Assembly (NCBI GenBank): GCA_964627755.1 | Contig: CAZVIH010000033.1 | Span: 1-49,969, forward strand | DNA length: 49,969 nucleotides | DNA from: B10-G9 sp964627755 | GTDB lineage: Bacteria > Chloroflexota > Anaerolineae > Anaerolineales > UBA11858 | Reading direction: 5' to 3' | Shown: positions 1 through 7,101 of the stretch, piece after piece | Position numbering within the stretch: position 1 is the first letter of the stretch | Layout: each line of letters starts with the position of its first letter | The notes under the pieces: generated by a model | Told to the model about the DNA's origin: nothing | Databases searched by the model: none | The model's input: only the letters and a program-made list of their open reading frames with translations | Made by a program: the position numbers and the translations under genes

Positions 1-494
1 CCTTCCGGGGGATCCAGATTGAAGCGCTGCACCACGCTGTGGAGCCGGTTTTTTGACATCGTGATCTGCTTTGTGAGCCGCCAGCGAAAGGAGATCAGTG
101 AGCGCAGTTCACGCACAGGCACGGGCGGCACCCAGACTTCAGGAACCGTACCACTGATCAGCTGAGTGAGCATCCGATGAATATCCTTCTTGTCGGTCTT
201 CACTTTTGCCTCAGCGATCTGGCGGATGCTGCGCGCGTTGGCGACCAGGATCTCCCCAACATGAGGGGCGATAATGTCATAGATGTCCCAGACGCTGCCG
301 GTTGCTTCTATCACTACAGCATCGCTCTTCCGAAAGTTCTTCTCCGCCCAATCTCGGAAACGACTGACCTGAACTTGACGGGGACGCAGGATCCATTCCT
401 GGTGTCGGTTCTGACCGCCGACCATCACATAATGCTTATGGATGTCGACTCCGATATAGCGATCTATTACAGTAGTTTCGGGGGGTGAGTTCAT
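1..494 (-). CDS. IS110-family transposase, N-terminal part (cut by window edge)
   Basis: About 164 residues are visible, read from an ATG at 492-494 preceded by GGAG about 8 nt upstream; the 3' end lies beyond base 1. The N-terminal RuvC-like DEDD domain is clear: Asp17 in IGVDIHK, Glu63 in VVIEATG, and Asp101/Asp104 in KTDKKD. These are the four metal ligands of IS110/IS1111 recombinases, which move by RNA-guided or site-specific recombination without terminal inverted repeats. The C-terminal serine-containing Tnp_IS110 domain is outside the window, so intactness cannot be judged. The frame is open throughout. It sits beside a row of attC-like repeats, and some IS110-superfamily elements are known to target such sites. 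Confidence 0.9.
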   Translation of the reverse strand, partial: MNSPPETTVIDRYIGVDIHKHYVMVGGQNRHQEWILRPRQVQVSRFRDWAEKNFRKSDAVVIEATGSVWDIYDIIAPHVGEILVANARSIRQIAEAKVKTDKKDIHRMLTQLISGTVPEVWVPPVPVRELRSLISFRWRLTKQITMSKNRLHSVVQRFNLDPPE

Positions 495-765
495 GTTACA
501 CTCCTTAATAAGTAGTTGATGGGGCGTGGATTTTTGGGTCAAGAGGTACAGCTACCGATACGGGTTCTTCCACTTGCGGGTGGAGTCCCAGACTTGATAT
601 CCGCTGGGCGGCCAAGTAACCCCACGGGCTCACTCAGGTGAAAGCTGTGAGTGTCCCATAGCCAGTCATCGGCTGACCCAGACGCTCGAGCCCTCAGGTA
701 TGCGTCCCCAGCTCATCGGTCAAATGAAGGGTATCATGCCTGCCGCGCCCCATCGCTCTTACATT
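495..765 (-). ncRNA. IS110 untranslated leader, candidate bridge-RNA region
   Basis: About 270 bases upstream of the transposase start hold no credible gene on either strand. The stretch is rich in short inverted repeats, for example AGCC/GGCT around 660-675. Members of the IS110 group encode a structured bridge RNA in the non-coding end upstream of the recombinase, and this region has the right place and length. I cannot define the RNA ends or the target-binding and donor-binding loops by eye. The element boundary is somewhere near 745-765, just before the first attC-like repeat. The assignment is inference from position only. Confidence 0.35.
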
Positions 766-892
766 CTAGTAACCCCCGCTCCACCCGACAGCCGGTTTAG
801 GCGGGCGCTCGGGAAAGGCGAAGGAGCTAAAACAAGTTCCGGCTGCGGGTGCCCTTACTAGGGTGCTTCGCAAAGCTCATCCGTTAGGATGC
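766..892 (+). repeat. attC-like palindromic repeat, copy 1
   Basis: The left arm CACCCGACAGCCGG (782-795) pairs with the right arm CCGGCTGCGGGTG (839-851) leaving one bulged A. Outside this stem CTAGTAA (766-772) pairs with TTACTAG (855-861). A stem with an extrahelical base, an unpaired spacer and outer boxes is the architecture of integron attC sites. The copy ends with GTTAGGATGC (883-892), whose exact reverse complement GCATCCTAAC closes the next gene at 1412-1421, as expected for the two ends of one cassette. The match to the core consensus GTTRRRY is 6 of 7. There are two candidate outer boxes, so the exact recombination point is uncertain. Confidence 0.5.
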
Positions 893-916
893 ATAAATTT
901 AGGTATAAAGGAAACT

Positions 917-1420
917 ATGATCAGGCAGCAAATTGGAGATGTTTTAGAGATTCAATTTGAGGGAAATTGGTTTTACATCATAATCCTTACAAAAATAGTT
1001 ATGTTCGGCGGGAATATTATCTTCGCATTCCATAATGAGGGTAAGAAAATGGAATTTGATGATCTATTAAAAAGAAAAAAGGGATTCAATGTCGTTGTGG
1101 ATATTATCCATGCACAGAGAGAAGATATCGTTCGTAGAATTGGCAAAGTTGATAATGTAGATGGTTACTTCACAACAAAATACCTCAGAGGAAGTTGGAC
1201 TGACAAAGAGGGTAAACATCGTGGAAACTGGTGGATTTATGAGATGGCAGACATGAGGAACCATATTGCTACGGTGAAAAAACTCTCTGGAAAATATAGA
1301 AATGCTATGGATAGGGTCACATATCCCTTTCCAACCGTAGCTAAGATGGTTATGAAGAACTATAAACCAAATAAAGATAATTACCTTTACCTGGATAAGA
1401 TAATCGATAGGGCATCCTAA
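917..1420 (+). CDS. Hypothetical cassette protein, possibly immunity protein 26-like
   Basis: A 167-residue cytosolic protein. The ATG at 917 follows AAAGGAAA and is preferred to an upstream in-frame ATG at 863 that lies inside the repeat. The opening IRQQIGDVLEIQFEGNWFY resembles the start of Imm26-like proteins (basic strand, IGD, then a tyrosine-rich strand), which neutralise toxins, but this is a weak visual likeness and no catalytic motif is seen. The middle has KYLRGSWTDKEGKHRGNWWIYEM. The gene is clearly more AT-rich than the housekeeping genes to the right. Its TAA stop lies inside the left box of the next repeat, which is typical of integron cassettes. No function is assigned. Confidence 0.6.
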   Translation: MIRQQIGDVLEIQFEGNWFYIIILTKIVMFGGNIIFAFHNEGKKMEFDDLLKRKKGFNVVVDIIHAQREDIVRRIGKVDNVDGYFTTKYLRGSWTDKEGKHRGNWWIYEMADMRNHIATVKKLSGKYRNAMDRVTYPFPTVAKMVMKNYKPNKDNYLYLDKIIDRAS

Positions 1421-1567
1421 CTCCCGCTCCACCTGACCGCCGGTTGGGTTCGCTGCGCGAACGACCGGGGCCGGGAGACGGAGGACCGGTATGATGAGAC
1501 CGGGAAGACCCGGCTGCGGGTGCCCTTTACCCGAACGGTTGGTGCCTACCGAGGCTCTTCCGTTCGT
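1412..1567 (+). repeat. attC-like palindromic repeat, copy 2
   Basis: It begins with GCATCCTAAC (1412-1421), the reverse complement of the start of the preceding cassette at 883-892. The stem arms CACCTGACCGCCGG (1430-1443) and CCGGCTGCGGGTG (1510-1522) pair with one bulged A, one wobble and one mismatch. The right arm and the following bases are identical to copy 1 over 18 nt. An inner hairpin around GGGTTCGC/GCGAAC (1446-1464) would form the variable terminal structure. It ends near CTCTTCCGTTCG. At about 155 bp it is longer than most described attC sites. Confidence 0.5.
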
Positions 1568-1600
1568 GAACATTCTAACTATTAAATCATGGGAGGAAAA

Positions 1601-2017
1601 ATGATTGACCTTTCATCAGATTTTGGAGTTCATATTGAGAAGCGATTACATGATGAAGGAGTTATCTGGCTTACGACTGTGGCATCTGACGGATCACCAC
1701 AACCTAATCCTGTATGGTTCCTTTGGGATGGAGATAGTTTTCTAATCTATACTAAACCTGATGCAGCAAAACTAAAAAACATAGAGCGTAATCCAAAAGT
1801 GTCTCTAAACCTTGAGGGAGCAACTACCTACGGCGGTGATGTCGTAGTTTTTAATGGAACTGCATTTATTGAAGATCATGCCCCTAATCCAGATCCGGGA
1901 TATTTGTCAAAGTATGAAAAAGCAACAGAAGACTTAGGAAGGGATTTTAGCGAGGTATATCGGGAATATTGCATTACTCTACGCATCCAACCAAGCAAGG
2001 TTCGTGGTTTTTATTAA
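1601..2017 (+). CDS. PPOX-class flavin/F420-dependent oxidoreductase family protein
   Basis: A 138-residue split-barrel protein of the pyridoxamine 5'-phosphate oxidase-like superfamily, closest in appearance to the TIGR03667/Rv3369 group of probable F420-dependent enzymes. Visible signatures are GVIWLTTVASDGSPQPNPVWFLWDGDSF (strand-turn-strand), YTKPDAAKLKNIERNPKVSLNL (helix and strand holding the cofactor phosphate) and a C-terminal ITLRIQPSKVRGFY. The start at 1601 is chosen because GGGAGG lies 5 nt before it; an ATG at 1589 overlaps that ribosome site. The substrate is unknown. It sits alone between two attC-like repeats, so it is probably a mobile cassette gene. The cofactor (FMN or F420) cannot be decided from sequence. 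Confidence 0.8.
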   Translation: MIDLSSDFGVHIEKRLHDEGVIWLTTVASDGSPQPNPVWFLWDGDSFLIYTKPDAAKLKNIERNPKVSLNLEGATTYGGDVVVFNGTAFIEDHAPNPDPGYLSKYEKATEDLGRDFSEVYREYCITLRIQPSKVRGFY

Positions 2018-2167
2018 GGATGCTGCCTACCCCTTGCTCCACCCGATAGATGGTATGGTTCGCTGCCCTAACGAACGGGAGAAAGAGATTGGGGACGGAG
2101 GACGGGGTAAACAAGACCCGGCTGTGGAGCAGCTCAAGGATGTTTCGCAAAGCTCTTCCGTTAACGC
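2018..2167 (+). repeat. attC-like palindromic repeat, copy 3 (diverged)
   Basis: The repeat starts right after the stop codon of the PPOX gene. It shares GCTCCACCCGA on the left and TTTCGCAAAGCTCTTCCGTTA on the right with copy 1. The stem pairing has shifted: TTGCTCCAC (2034-2042) pairs with GTGGAGCAG (2124-2132). A GTTCGCTGCCCTAACGAAC inner hairpin resembles that of copy 2. It ends at GTTAACGC (2160-2167). No reverse complement of that end is found after the next gene, so the last cassette has lost its own repeat or is not a complete cassette. Confidence 0.45.
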
Positions 2168-2229
2168 GGTAATATTGACTGTGGAAAAAATTCTTTACCA
2201 ATACTACTAAAGATGAGTTAATTCCAAGA

Positions 2230-2655
2230 ATGAAAATACCAAAACACATAAAGTACCTCTCAATTATCTTTTTACTGAACGCAGGTATTGCTATCTTTAT
2301 TGGTGGGTTATCTCTCATCTCAATGTTTCTTTCTGCTCTTAGCAGAGAAGCTGCTACAAATAAATTTTCGAATGAGATTTTCCCCATTATCTCGCATTTC
2401 AGTTTGAATATCCTGGTAACCATTATTTCCATCATATTTTTAATCCTCCTGGGTATTAATCTCAGAAAATTAAAACCCTGGGCGCGAAACGTTACTTTAG
2501 GATATAGCTTGTTTACTATTTTCTTCACTCTCATAAACCAATTAACCGGTGATCAAAATATCTCAATTGGATTATTTATTCAAGTTTATGCAATATGGGT
2601 CTTATTCCGACCTGATGTAAAAGAAGCTTTCGGTGTTCAGCTAGATGACCGATGA
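2230..2655 (+). CDS. Small integral membrane protein, unknown function
   Basis: A 141-residue protein with four likely membrane segments: about residues 9-36, 57-77, 87-107 and 113-128, with a conserved-looking LKPWARNVTLGY turn between segments two and three and a charged tail ending in DDR. The PWAR/N loop resembles small DUF-type membrane proteins common in Chloroflexota and Firmicutes, but no family can be named with assurance. The gene is AT-rich like the other two cassette genes and follows the third attC-like repeat. No repeat follows it; the housekeeping gene ddaH begins 90 bp later. Confidence 0.7.
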   Translation: MKIPKHIKYLSIIFLLNAGIAIFIGGLSLISMFLSALSREAATNKFSNEIFPIISHFSLNILVTIISIIFLILLGINLRKLKPWARNVTLGYSLFTIFFTLINQLTGDQNISIGLFIQVYAIWVLFRPDVKEAFGVQLDDR

Positions 2656-2744
2656 TAATATAAAAAACAGACCAAAGACGGAAGAAGGATCACAGAAAAT
2701 AACTATCAATTGGCGAGATTGACCAACATCACAAAAGGAAAGGC

Positions 2745-3506
2745 ATGTTCAAGAAAGCGATTGTCAGGACACCAGGGAAAAGTATTGTGCAGGGATTATC
2801 GACTGCAGGTTTGGGGCTGCCGGATTATTCAAAGGCGCTGCTTCAGCATCAAGAATATATCAAAGCTTTGGAAGATTGCGGGGTGGAAGTATTGGTTCTG
2901 CCCCCGGATGAGGAGTTCCCTGACTCTACTTTTGTGGAGGATGTGGCCCTGTTAACCCCTCATGGTGCCATCGTCACTAATCCCGGCGCCCCTTCAAGAA
3001 AGGGGGAGACAACTGCAATCAAAAAAGTCCTCAGAGATTTCTTTTTCAATATTGAAGAGGTCATTGATCCGGGAACGGTTGAAGCCGGGGATATCATGAT
3101 GGTGGGTTCCCATTTTTATATCGGAATATCAGAAAGAACCAATAAAAATGGGGCGGAACAGATCATCGGATTCCTGGGAAAGTTCGGCCTGACCGGATCA
3201 GTAATAGAGTTGGAAAAAGTGCTGCATCTAAAAACAGGCTTGGCTTACCTGGAGCACAACAACCTGGTGGCCTGTGGGGAATTTATCACCAACCAAGAAT
3301 TCCAAAAATATAATCTGTTAGAGATTCCGGAAGATGAAAGTTACGCTGCGAATTGTATCTGGGTCAATGGACCTGTAATTTTACCCAAAGGCTACCCAAG
3401 AACCCGGGCAATCATCCAAAGTTATGGTTATGAGACAAAAGAAGTGAATGTATCTGAATTTCAAAAACTTGATGGGGGTTTAAGCTGCCTTTCCCTTAGA
3501 TTCTAA
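2745..3506 (+). CDS. ddaH: Dimethylarginine dimethylaminohydrolase (DDAH) family protein
   Basis: A 253-residue member of the arginine-deiminase superfamily. The family hydrolyses methylated arginine to citrulline and methylamines through a covalent S-alkylthiouronium intermediate; some bacterial members act on arginine or related guanidines. The catalytic pattern is complete: Asp60 and Glu65-Asp66 in FPDSTFVEDVA, His161 in HLKTG and the nucleophile Cys248 in DGGLSCLSLRF at the extreme C-terminus. Length is normal for DDAH. The start follows AAAGGAAAGG. The next gene, deoD, begins 11 nt after its stop, suggesting co-transcription. Substrate specificity is inferred from the family only. Confidence 0.88.
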   Translation: MFKKAIVRTPGKSIVQGLSTAGLGLPDYSKALLQHQEYIKALEDCGVEVLVLPPDEEFPDSTFVEDVALLTPHGAIVTNPGAPSRKGETTAIKKVLRDFFFNIEEVIDPGTVEAGDIMMVGSHFYIGISERTNKNGAEQIIGFLGKFGLTGSVIELEKVLHLKTGLAYLEHNNLVACGEFITNQEFQKYNLLEIPEDESYAANCIWVNGPVILPKGYPRTRAIIQSYGYETKEVNVSEFQKLDGGLSCLSLRF

Positions 3507-3517
3507 GGAGGAACCGC

Positions 3518-4219
3518 ATGAGTATTCATATTGGTGCCCAGGAAGGAGAAATCGCCCCTACCGTTCTACTTCCTGGCGATCCTTTACGAGCCAGGAACAT
3601 CGCAAACACCCTGTTAGAGGATGTGACCTGTTTTAACGAGGTCCGGGGTATGTTAGGTTTTACTGGCTATTACGGGGAGAAACGGATTTCTGTCATGGGC
3701 AGCGGTATGGGCATCCCGTCTCTGAGTATCTACGTGAACGAACTGATCAAAGAGTATGACGTTCAAACATTGATCCGCATCGGAACTTGCGGGGCTTTCC
3801 AAGCCGATCAACAGATTGGTGATCTGGTGCTGGCGATGACAGCTTCCACCGATTCACATATCAACAAACTTCGTTTTAATGGTATGGATTTTGCCCCGGC
3901 AGCTGATTTTGATCTATTGCTCAAAGCCTATCAGGCTGCCCAACATCGTGGTGTCAAGGTCCAGGTCGGGAGTATCTTCTCGGGAGACACCTTTTACATT
4001 CAAGATCCCGAGTGGTGGAAGGTCTGGGCGGAACATAATACTCTGGTTTGTGACATGGAAACCAATGGACTTTATACCCTGGCCGCAAAGTTAAATGTAA
4101 AAGCGCTGGCCATTCTCACCGTCAGCGACAGCCTGGTTACTCACGAAGAATCTTCCGCGGAACAGCGGGAGAAAGGTTTTTCCGTAATGGCTGAGATCGC
4201 TTTAGAGATCGCGCCTTAA
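3518..4219 (+). CDS. deoD: Purine-nucleoside phosphorylase, DeoD type
   Basis: A 233-residue cytosolic enzyme that phosphorolyses purine (deoxy)nucleosides to free base and (deoxy)ribose 1-phosphate in salvage. The hexameric NP-I family motifs are present: HIGAQ.GEIAPTVLLPGDPLRA at the N-terminus (phosphate-binding Arg in GDPLRA), GSGMGIPS, RIGTCGAFQ, FSGDTFY, and METNGLYTLA followed by TVSDSL with the base-contacting Asp. The usual MEAAALY is METNGLY here, a modest variation. A strong AAGGAGG site precedes the ATG. It is 11 nt downstream of ddaH. No other nucleoside genes are nearby. Confidence 0.93.
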   Translation: MSIHIGAQEGEIAPTVLLPGDPLRARNIANTLLEDVTCFNEVRGMLGFTGYYGEKRISVMGSGMGIPSLSIYVNELIKEYDVQTLIRIGTCGAFQADQQIGDLVLAMTASTDSHINKLRFNGMDFAPAADFDLLLKAYQAAQHRGVKVQVGSIFSGDTFYIQDPEWWKVWAEHNTLVCDMETNGLYTLAAKLNVKALAILTVSDSLVTHEESSAEQREKGFSVMAEIALEIAP

Positions 4220-4641
4220 TCAATCTCCGAACCTCAATAAAAACTGATACTATTCAAGAAAACATGCACCGGAGGATTTATGAGGAGGAAGGGGCTGAAG
4301 TGCATTTTGATAATGTGACAGTACGCTGAGGAAGTCAGAAGACCGAGTACAGAATACGGAGTAAAATATTTGTTCTAAACTCTATGGTCCCTGAACCTTA
4401 ATCGACTTACTACTTACGATTTACGACTTACTTTCTATTTATTACACAAACCCCTGAAAACAAAAACCCTCCCATGCGGGAGGTTTTTTGATTAAACCAG
4501 TCACAAACCAGCCCTTTAAAAATGACAGCTGTCATCAATTCTGTCATTGTCTGCGCCAGGTGATTGTCATCCCATTTCTTCTTATTCATAATAGATAAGA
4601 TTTCAGTTTCTTCAACTTTCATCTCATCTGGGATAAGAACT
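4220..4641 (+). other. Intergenic stretch without a gene
   Basis: About 420 bases carry no credible gene. Around 4385-4440 there is a low-complexity run of TTACGA/CTTACT units. A strong intrinsic terminator lies at 4468-4489. An open frame that continues upstream from the next gene (from 4564) overlaps this stretch but lacks a ribosome site and homology-like sequence, so I treat it as untranslated leader. Confidence 0.6.
4468..4489 (+). terminator. Intrinsic terminator downstream of ddaH-deoD
   Basis: Stem CCTCCC / GGGAGG with loop ATGC, followed directly by six T. The A-run on the left side means it could also act leftward. Confidence 0.8.
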
Positions 4642-6078
4642 ATGATCAACAGTAAAAAACGAATCTTCCTGACAGGCGCTTCCGGAAATATGGGAAGGCA
4701 TGGCATGGAGGAGCTGTTAAAGCGGGAAGATCGATTCGAGATCACTGCTCTGGTCTTACCCACTGACAAAGATCGCCAGATAATGAAACCCTATATCGAT
4801 CGTGGTGTGAAAGTGATCTGGGGTGATCTGACCTGTTACGAAGACGTCTTGGAAGGTGTCAAAGGCGCAGATTATGTCCTCCATGTGGGCGGTTTGGTTT
4901 CTCCCTTGGCGGATACCATGCCAGAACTGACCATGAAGGTTAATGTCGGGGGGGCGAAGAACATAGTCCGTGCATTGCAGGCCCAACCTGATCCAAATCA
5001 TATTAAACTGGTATATATCGGAACTGTAGCTCAAACCGGAAATCGTCCCTCCCCAATTCACTGGGGACGAGTAGGTGACCCGATCAAAATCAGTACTTTT
5101 GATACCTATGCCCTCAGTAAAACAATCGCTGAGCGGATGATTGTGGAATCCGGGCTGAAGAACTGGGTTTCCCTGCGGCAGACTGGCATCGCCCGCATGG
5201 CCGCTGCTGAACCACTGGATCCAATTACATTCCACACCACCCTCGATGGTGTCCTGGAATGGATCACTCCCAAAGATTCGGGCCGGCTGTTAGCCAATGT
5301 CTGTGAGGATTCAGTCCCGGATGATTTCTGGGGAAATATTTATAATATCGGCGGAGGTTCCCCCAACAGGCTAACTAACCTGGAGTTATTTGAAAAGATG
5401 CTGGGCGCCACGGGTGTAAAGGATTATCAAGAAGTCCTCAAGCCAAATTGGTTTGCCTTGCGTAATTTTCACGGTCAATGGTTTTCTGATTCTGACCAGC
5501 TGGAATCGATCGTGCCCTACCGCGGGCAAACCTTTGACCAATATCTGGAAGAACAGATACCCGATATCCCCTGGTATATCCGGTTGGGAAGCGCTCTGCC
5601 CAATCTCGTGCGGCGTAAATTCGAACAGGTTGCCCGTGGTCCGCGGGGGACTTTGAACTGGTTTGCGCAGGGAGATATTGCTCACATTAAAGCCTATTTC
5701 GGATCCAGACACCTCTGGCAAACTATCCGCGGATGGGATAGCATTGACCTCAAAAGACCGGCCGCCACAGCCATTCAGCTGGACCACGGTTATGACGAAA
5801 CCAAACCCAAGGGATCCTTTACCATTAAAGATGCCCTGGAAGCTGCCTTATTCAGGGGTGGAGAGTGCCTGACTACTCAAATGATCCGCGGTGACTGGCG
5901 GTCTCCCTTGCGCTGGCGCTGTCATAAAGGTCATGAATTTCCTGCCAGCCTTAACCTGATCCTCAAGGGCGGACACTGGTGCCCGGTCTGCATGGCAGAT
6001 ACCGATTCCTACAACAAACTGTCCAATCACAGCCCCTTCTTCCGCCAGGTCTGGCAGCCAGATATGATCAGTGGCTGA
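4642..6078 (+). CDS. NAD(P)-dependent epimerase/dehydratase with C-terminal zinc ribbon
   Basis: A 478-residue protein. Residues 1-330 form an extended short-chain dehydrogenase: TGASGNMG near residue 11 (nucleotide-binding glycine motif) and TYALSK around 155 (catalytic Tyr-x-x-x-Lys). After a linker, residues 420-452 hold LRWRCHKGHEFPASLNLILKGG.. with Cys427, a CHKGH knuckle and CPVC at 447-450, a treble-clef zinc-ribbon pattern like those in RNA/DNA-associated small domains. I start at 4642 (GGGATAAG upstream and the canonical MINSKKRIFLTG opening). Substrate is unknown; sugar-nucleotide or steroid/cinnamoyl-type SDRs are both possible. The gene stands alone between terminators. The SDR part is sure, the tail's role is not. 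Confidence 0.82.
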   Translation: MINSKKRIFLTGASGNMGRHGMEELLKREDRFEITALVLPTDKDRQIMKPYIDRGVKVIWGDLTCYEDVLEGVKGADYVLHVGGLVSPLADTMPELTMKVNVGGAKNIVRALQAQPDPNHIKLVYIGTVAQTGNRPSPIHWGRVGDPIKISTFDTYALSKTIAERMIVESGLKNWVSLRQTGIARMAAAEPLDPITFHTTLDGVLEWITPKDSGRLLANVCEDSVPDDFWGNIYNIGGGSPNRLTNLELFEKMLGATGVKDYQEVLKPNWFALRNFHGQWFSDSDQLESIVPYRGQTFDQYLEEQIPDIPWYIRLGSALPNLVRRKFEQVARGPRGTLNWFAQGDIAHIKAYFGSRHLWQTIRGWDSIDLKRPAATAIQLDHGYDETKPKGSFTIKDALEAALFRGGECLTTQMIRGDWRSPLRWRCHKGHEFPASLNLILKGGHWCPVCMADTDSYNKLSNHSPFFRQVWQPDMISG

Positions 6079-6138
6079 GGAAAGCTGAATATTGAGACAT
6101 AATCTCTTGATTGAAAAATCTAATTCAAACCTACATCC

Positions 6139-6768
6139 CTAATCCAATGCTTCAATGTTCACCAGGATTTTCCTGCGAGGTGTATAGAAAACCCGATAGG
6201 TCCGGCCGTTTTCTATAACTCCAATGGCATTTTGCTTGACACTGAATCGCTGATCCGCAACCACATAATACGTCCTGGTTGTCGTTGAGCCGTCTTCATC
6301 GTTCGAGGTTGTGATCTTTCTCCACCCAGGACCTTCCAGGCTAAGGACCGCTCCACCAAACAAATCTAAAACTGTCAGGATCAAATTATATAACCCAAAC
6401 AGAGTTACCAGCAGTAAAACTCCCCCGAAGATTAACATGCCTTGAGGCATATTTGATACTACCTCAGTCCAGGGAATCCCTCCAGAAGTGATTTGCTTGA
6501 GAAAACCTTGCTGGTAAAGCTGAAAACCCAATACTCCTCCAGGGACCAGGATCAAGATCAAGGAAATCAGTAAGGGTGAGATCAATAAACCCATCTGTCC
6601 TTGAGCAAGTTCTCCCCTGGCGTTTTCTACCAGGTAACTCAAGTCGAAACGATTTGCTTGAGCTAAGGCGGTGGTCAGGTCCCCAGCAGTCATATCCGAC
6701 TTCCTATCACTGCGGAAATCATTTGGATCTATACTGAACACTTTGATTTTTTTCTTCTGGTTTGCCAC
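6139..6768 (-). CDS. Membrane protein of unknown function
   Basis: About 209 residues with a soluble N-terminal segment (FSIDPNDFRSDRKSDMTAGDLTTALAQANRFDLSYLVENARGELAQGQ), two membrane helices (about residues 59-82 and 110-138) and a C-terminal beta-rich domain ending in GRTYRVFYTPRRKILVNIEALD. The first GTG (6774) touches the GGAGG site; the in-frame GTG at 6768, seven bases after it, is the better start. The family is not recognised. The C-terminal domain resembles outer-face or cytosolic barrel domains of small conserved membrane proteins, but no function is claimed. Confidence 0.75.
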   Translation of the reverse strand: MANQKKKIKVFSIDPNDFRSDRKSDMTAGDLTTALAQANRFDLSYLVENARGELAQGQMGLLISPLLISLILILVPGGVLGFQLYQQGFLKQITSGGIPWTEVVSNMPQGMLIFGGVLLLVTLFGLYNLILTVLDLFGGAVLSLEGPGWRKITTSNDEDGSTTTRTYYVVADQRFSVKQNAIGVIENGRTYRVFYTPRRKILVNIEALD

Positions 6769-6886
6769 AACCACACCTCCTATCCATGTTGAGTAGCTAT
6801 CTATTTATTATAACAATATGGAAAGAAAATTTATTGGCCCTTTATGAATTGAAATGCCTGGCTAAGGATTGCCTGATTTTAGAGAT

Positions 6887-6910
6887 AAAAAACCGCCCAA
6901 AGGCGGTTTT
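6887..6910 (-). terminator. Intrinsic terminator of the tRNA-Leu gene
   Basis: Read on the minus strand: AACCGCC, loop TTTG, GGCGGTT, then a T run. It begins a few bases after the tRNA 3' end. Confidence 0.85.
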
Positions 6911-6913
6911 CTG

Positions 6914-6996
6914 TGCGCTGGGCGGGAATCGAACCCGCACGCCCTAGGGGCATATGGCCCTCAACCATACCTGTCTGCCAATTCCAGCACCAGCGC
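6914..6996 (-). tRNA. tRNA-Leu (anticodon GAG)
   Basis: The minus strand folds as a class II tRNA: acceptor GCGCTGG/CCAGCGC with discriminator A, anticodon stem TATGG/CCATA around loop TTGAGGG (anticodon GAG, reading CUC/CUU), a long variable arm TGCCC-CTA-GGGCG, and T stem GCGGG/CCCGC with loop TTCGATT. The CCA end is not encoded. A consensus promoter lies about 45 bp upstream and a terminator right behind, so it is a single-tRNA transcription unit. Confidence 0.95.
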
Positions 6997-7042
6997 ATTT
7001 CCCACCCATGGGAAATCCTTCACTCCTCTGGGTGGCAGTGGT

Positions 7043-7070
7043 ATTATAATCTTCCAGAGAGCCTTGTCAA
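7043..7070 (-). promoter_or_regulatory. Sigma70-type promoter for tRNA-Leu
   Basis: On the minus strand TTGACA (7070-7065), a 16-nt spacer, then TATAAT (7048-7043): both hexamers are perfect matches to consensus. Confidence 0.8.
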
Positions 7071-7101
7071 GACAAATGTAATCCCCCTAAGGAGAACAGC
7101 C

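Noticed and set aside
1067..1573. Minus-strand open frame of 168 codons across the cassette gene and repeat 2
   Set aside because: It reads through the attC-like repeat and the antisense of a gene with a better start and composition.
766..2167. Repeats as CRISPR or as a simple MITE
   Set aside because: CRISPR is excluded by the length and the genes between copies. A MITE is not fully excluded, but the matching cassette ends and bulged stems favour attC sites.
2004..2210. Plus-strand open frame of 68 codons covering repeat 3
   Set aside because: Most of it is the palindromic repeat; no ribosome site or recognizable protein.
4564..4641. Earlier start of the SDR-zinc ribbon gene
   Set aside because: The added 26 residues precede the canonical Rossmann opening, lack a ribosome site and overlap leader sequence.
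6913..7101. Upstream extension of plsX to an ATG at 6913
   Set aside because: It would translate the antisense of tRNA-Leu and the tRNA promoter; the ATG at 7102 has a good ribosome site and matches the family start.
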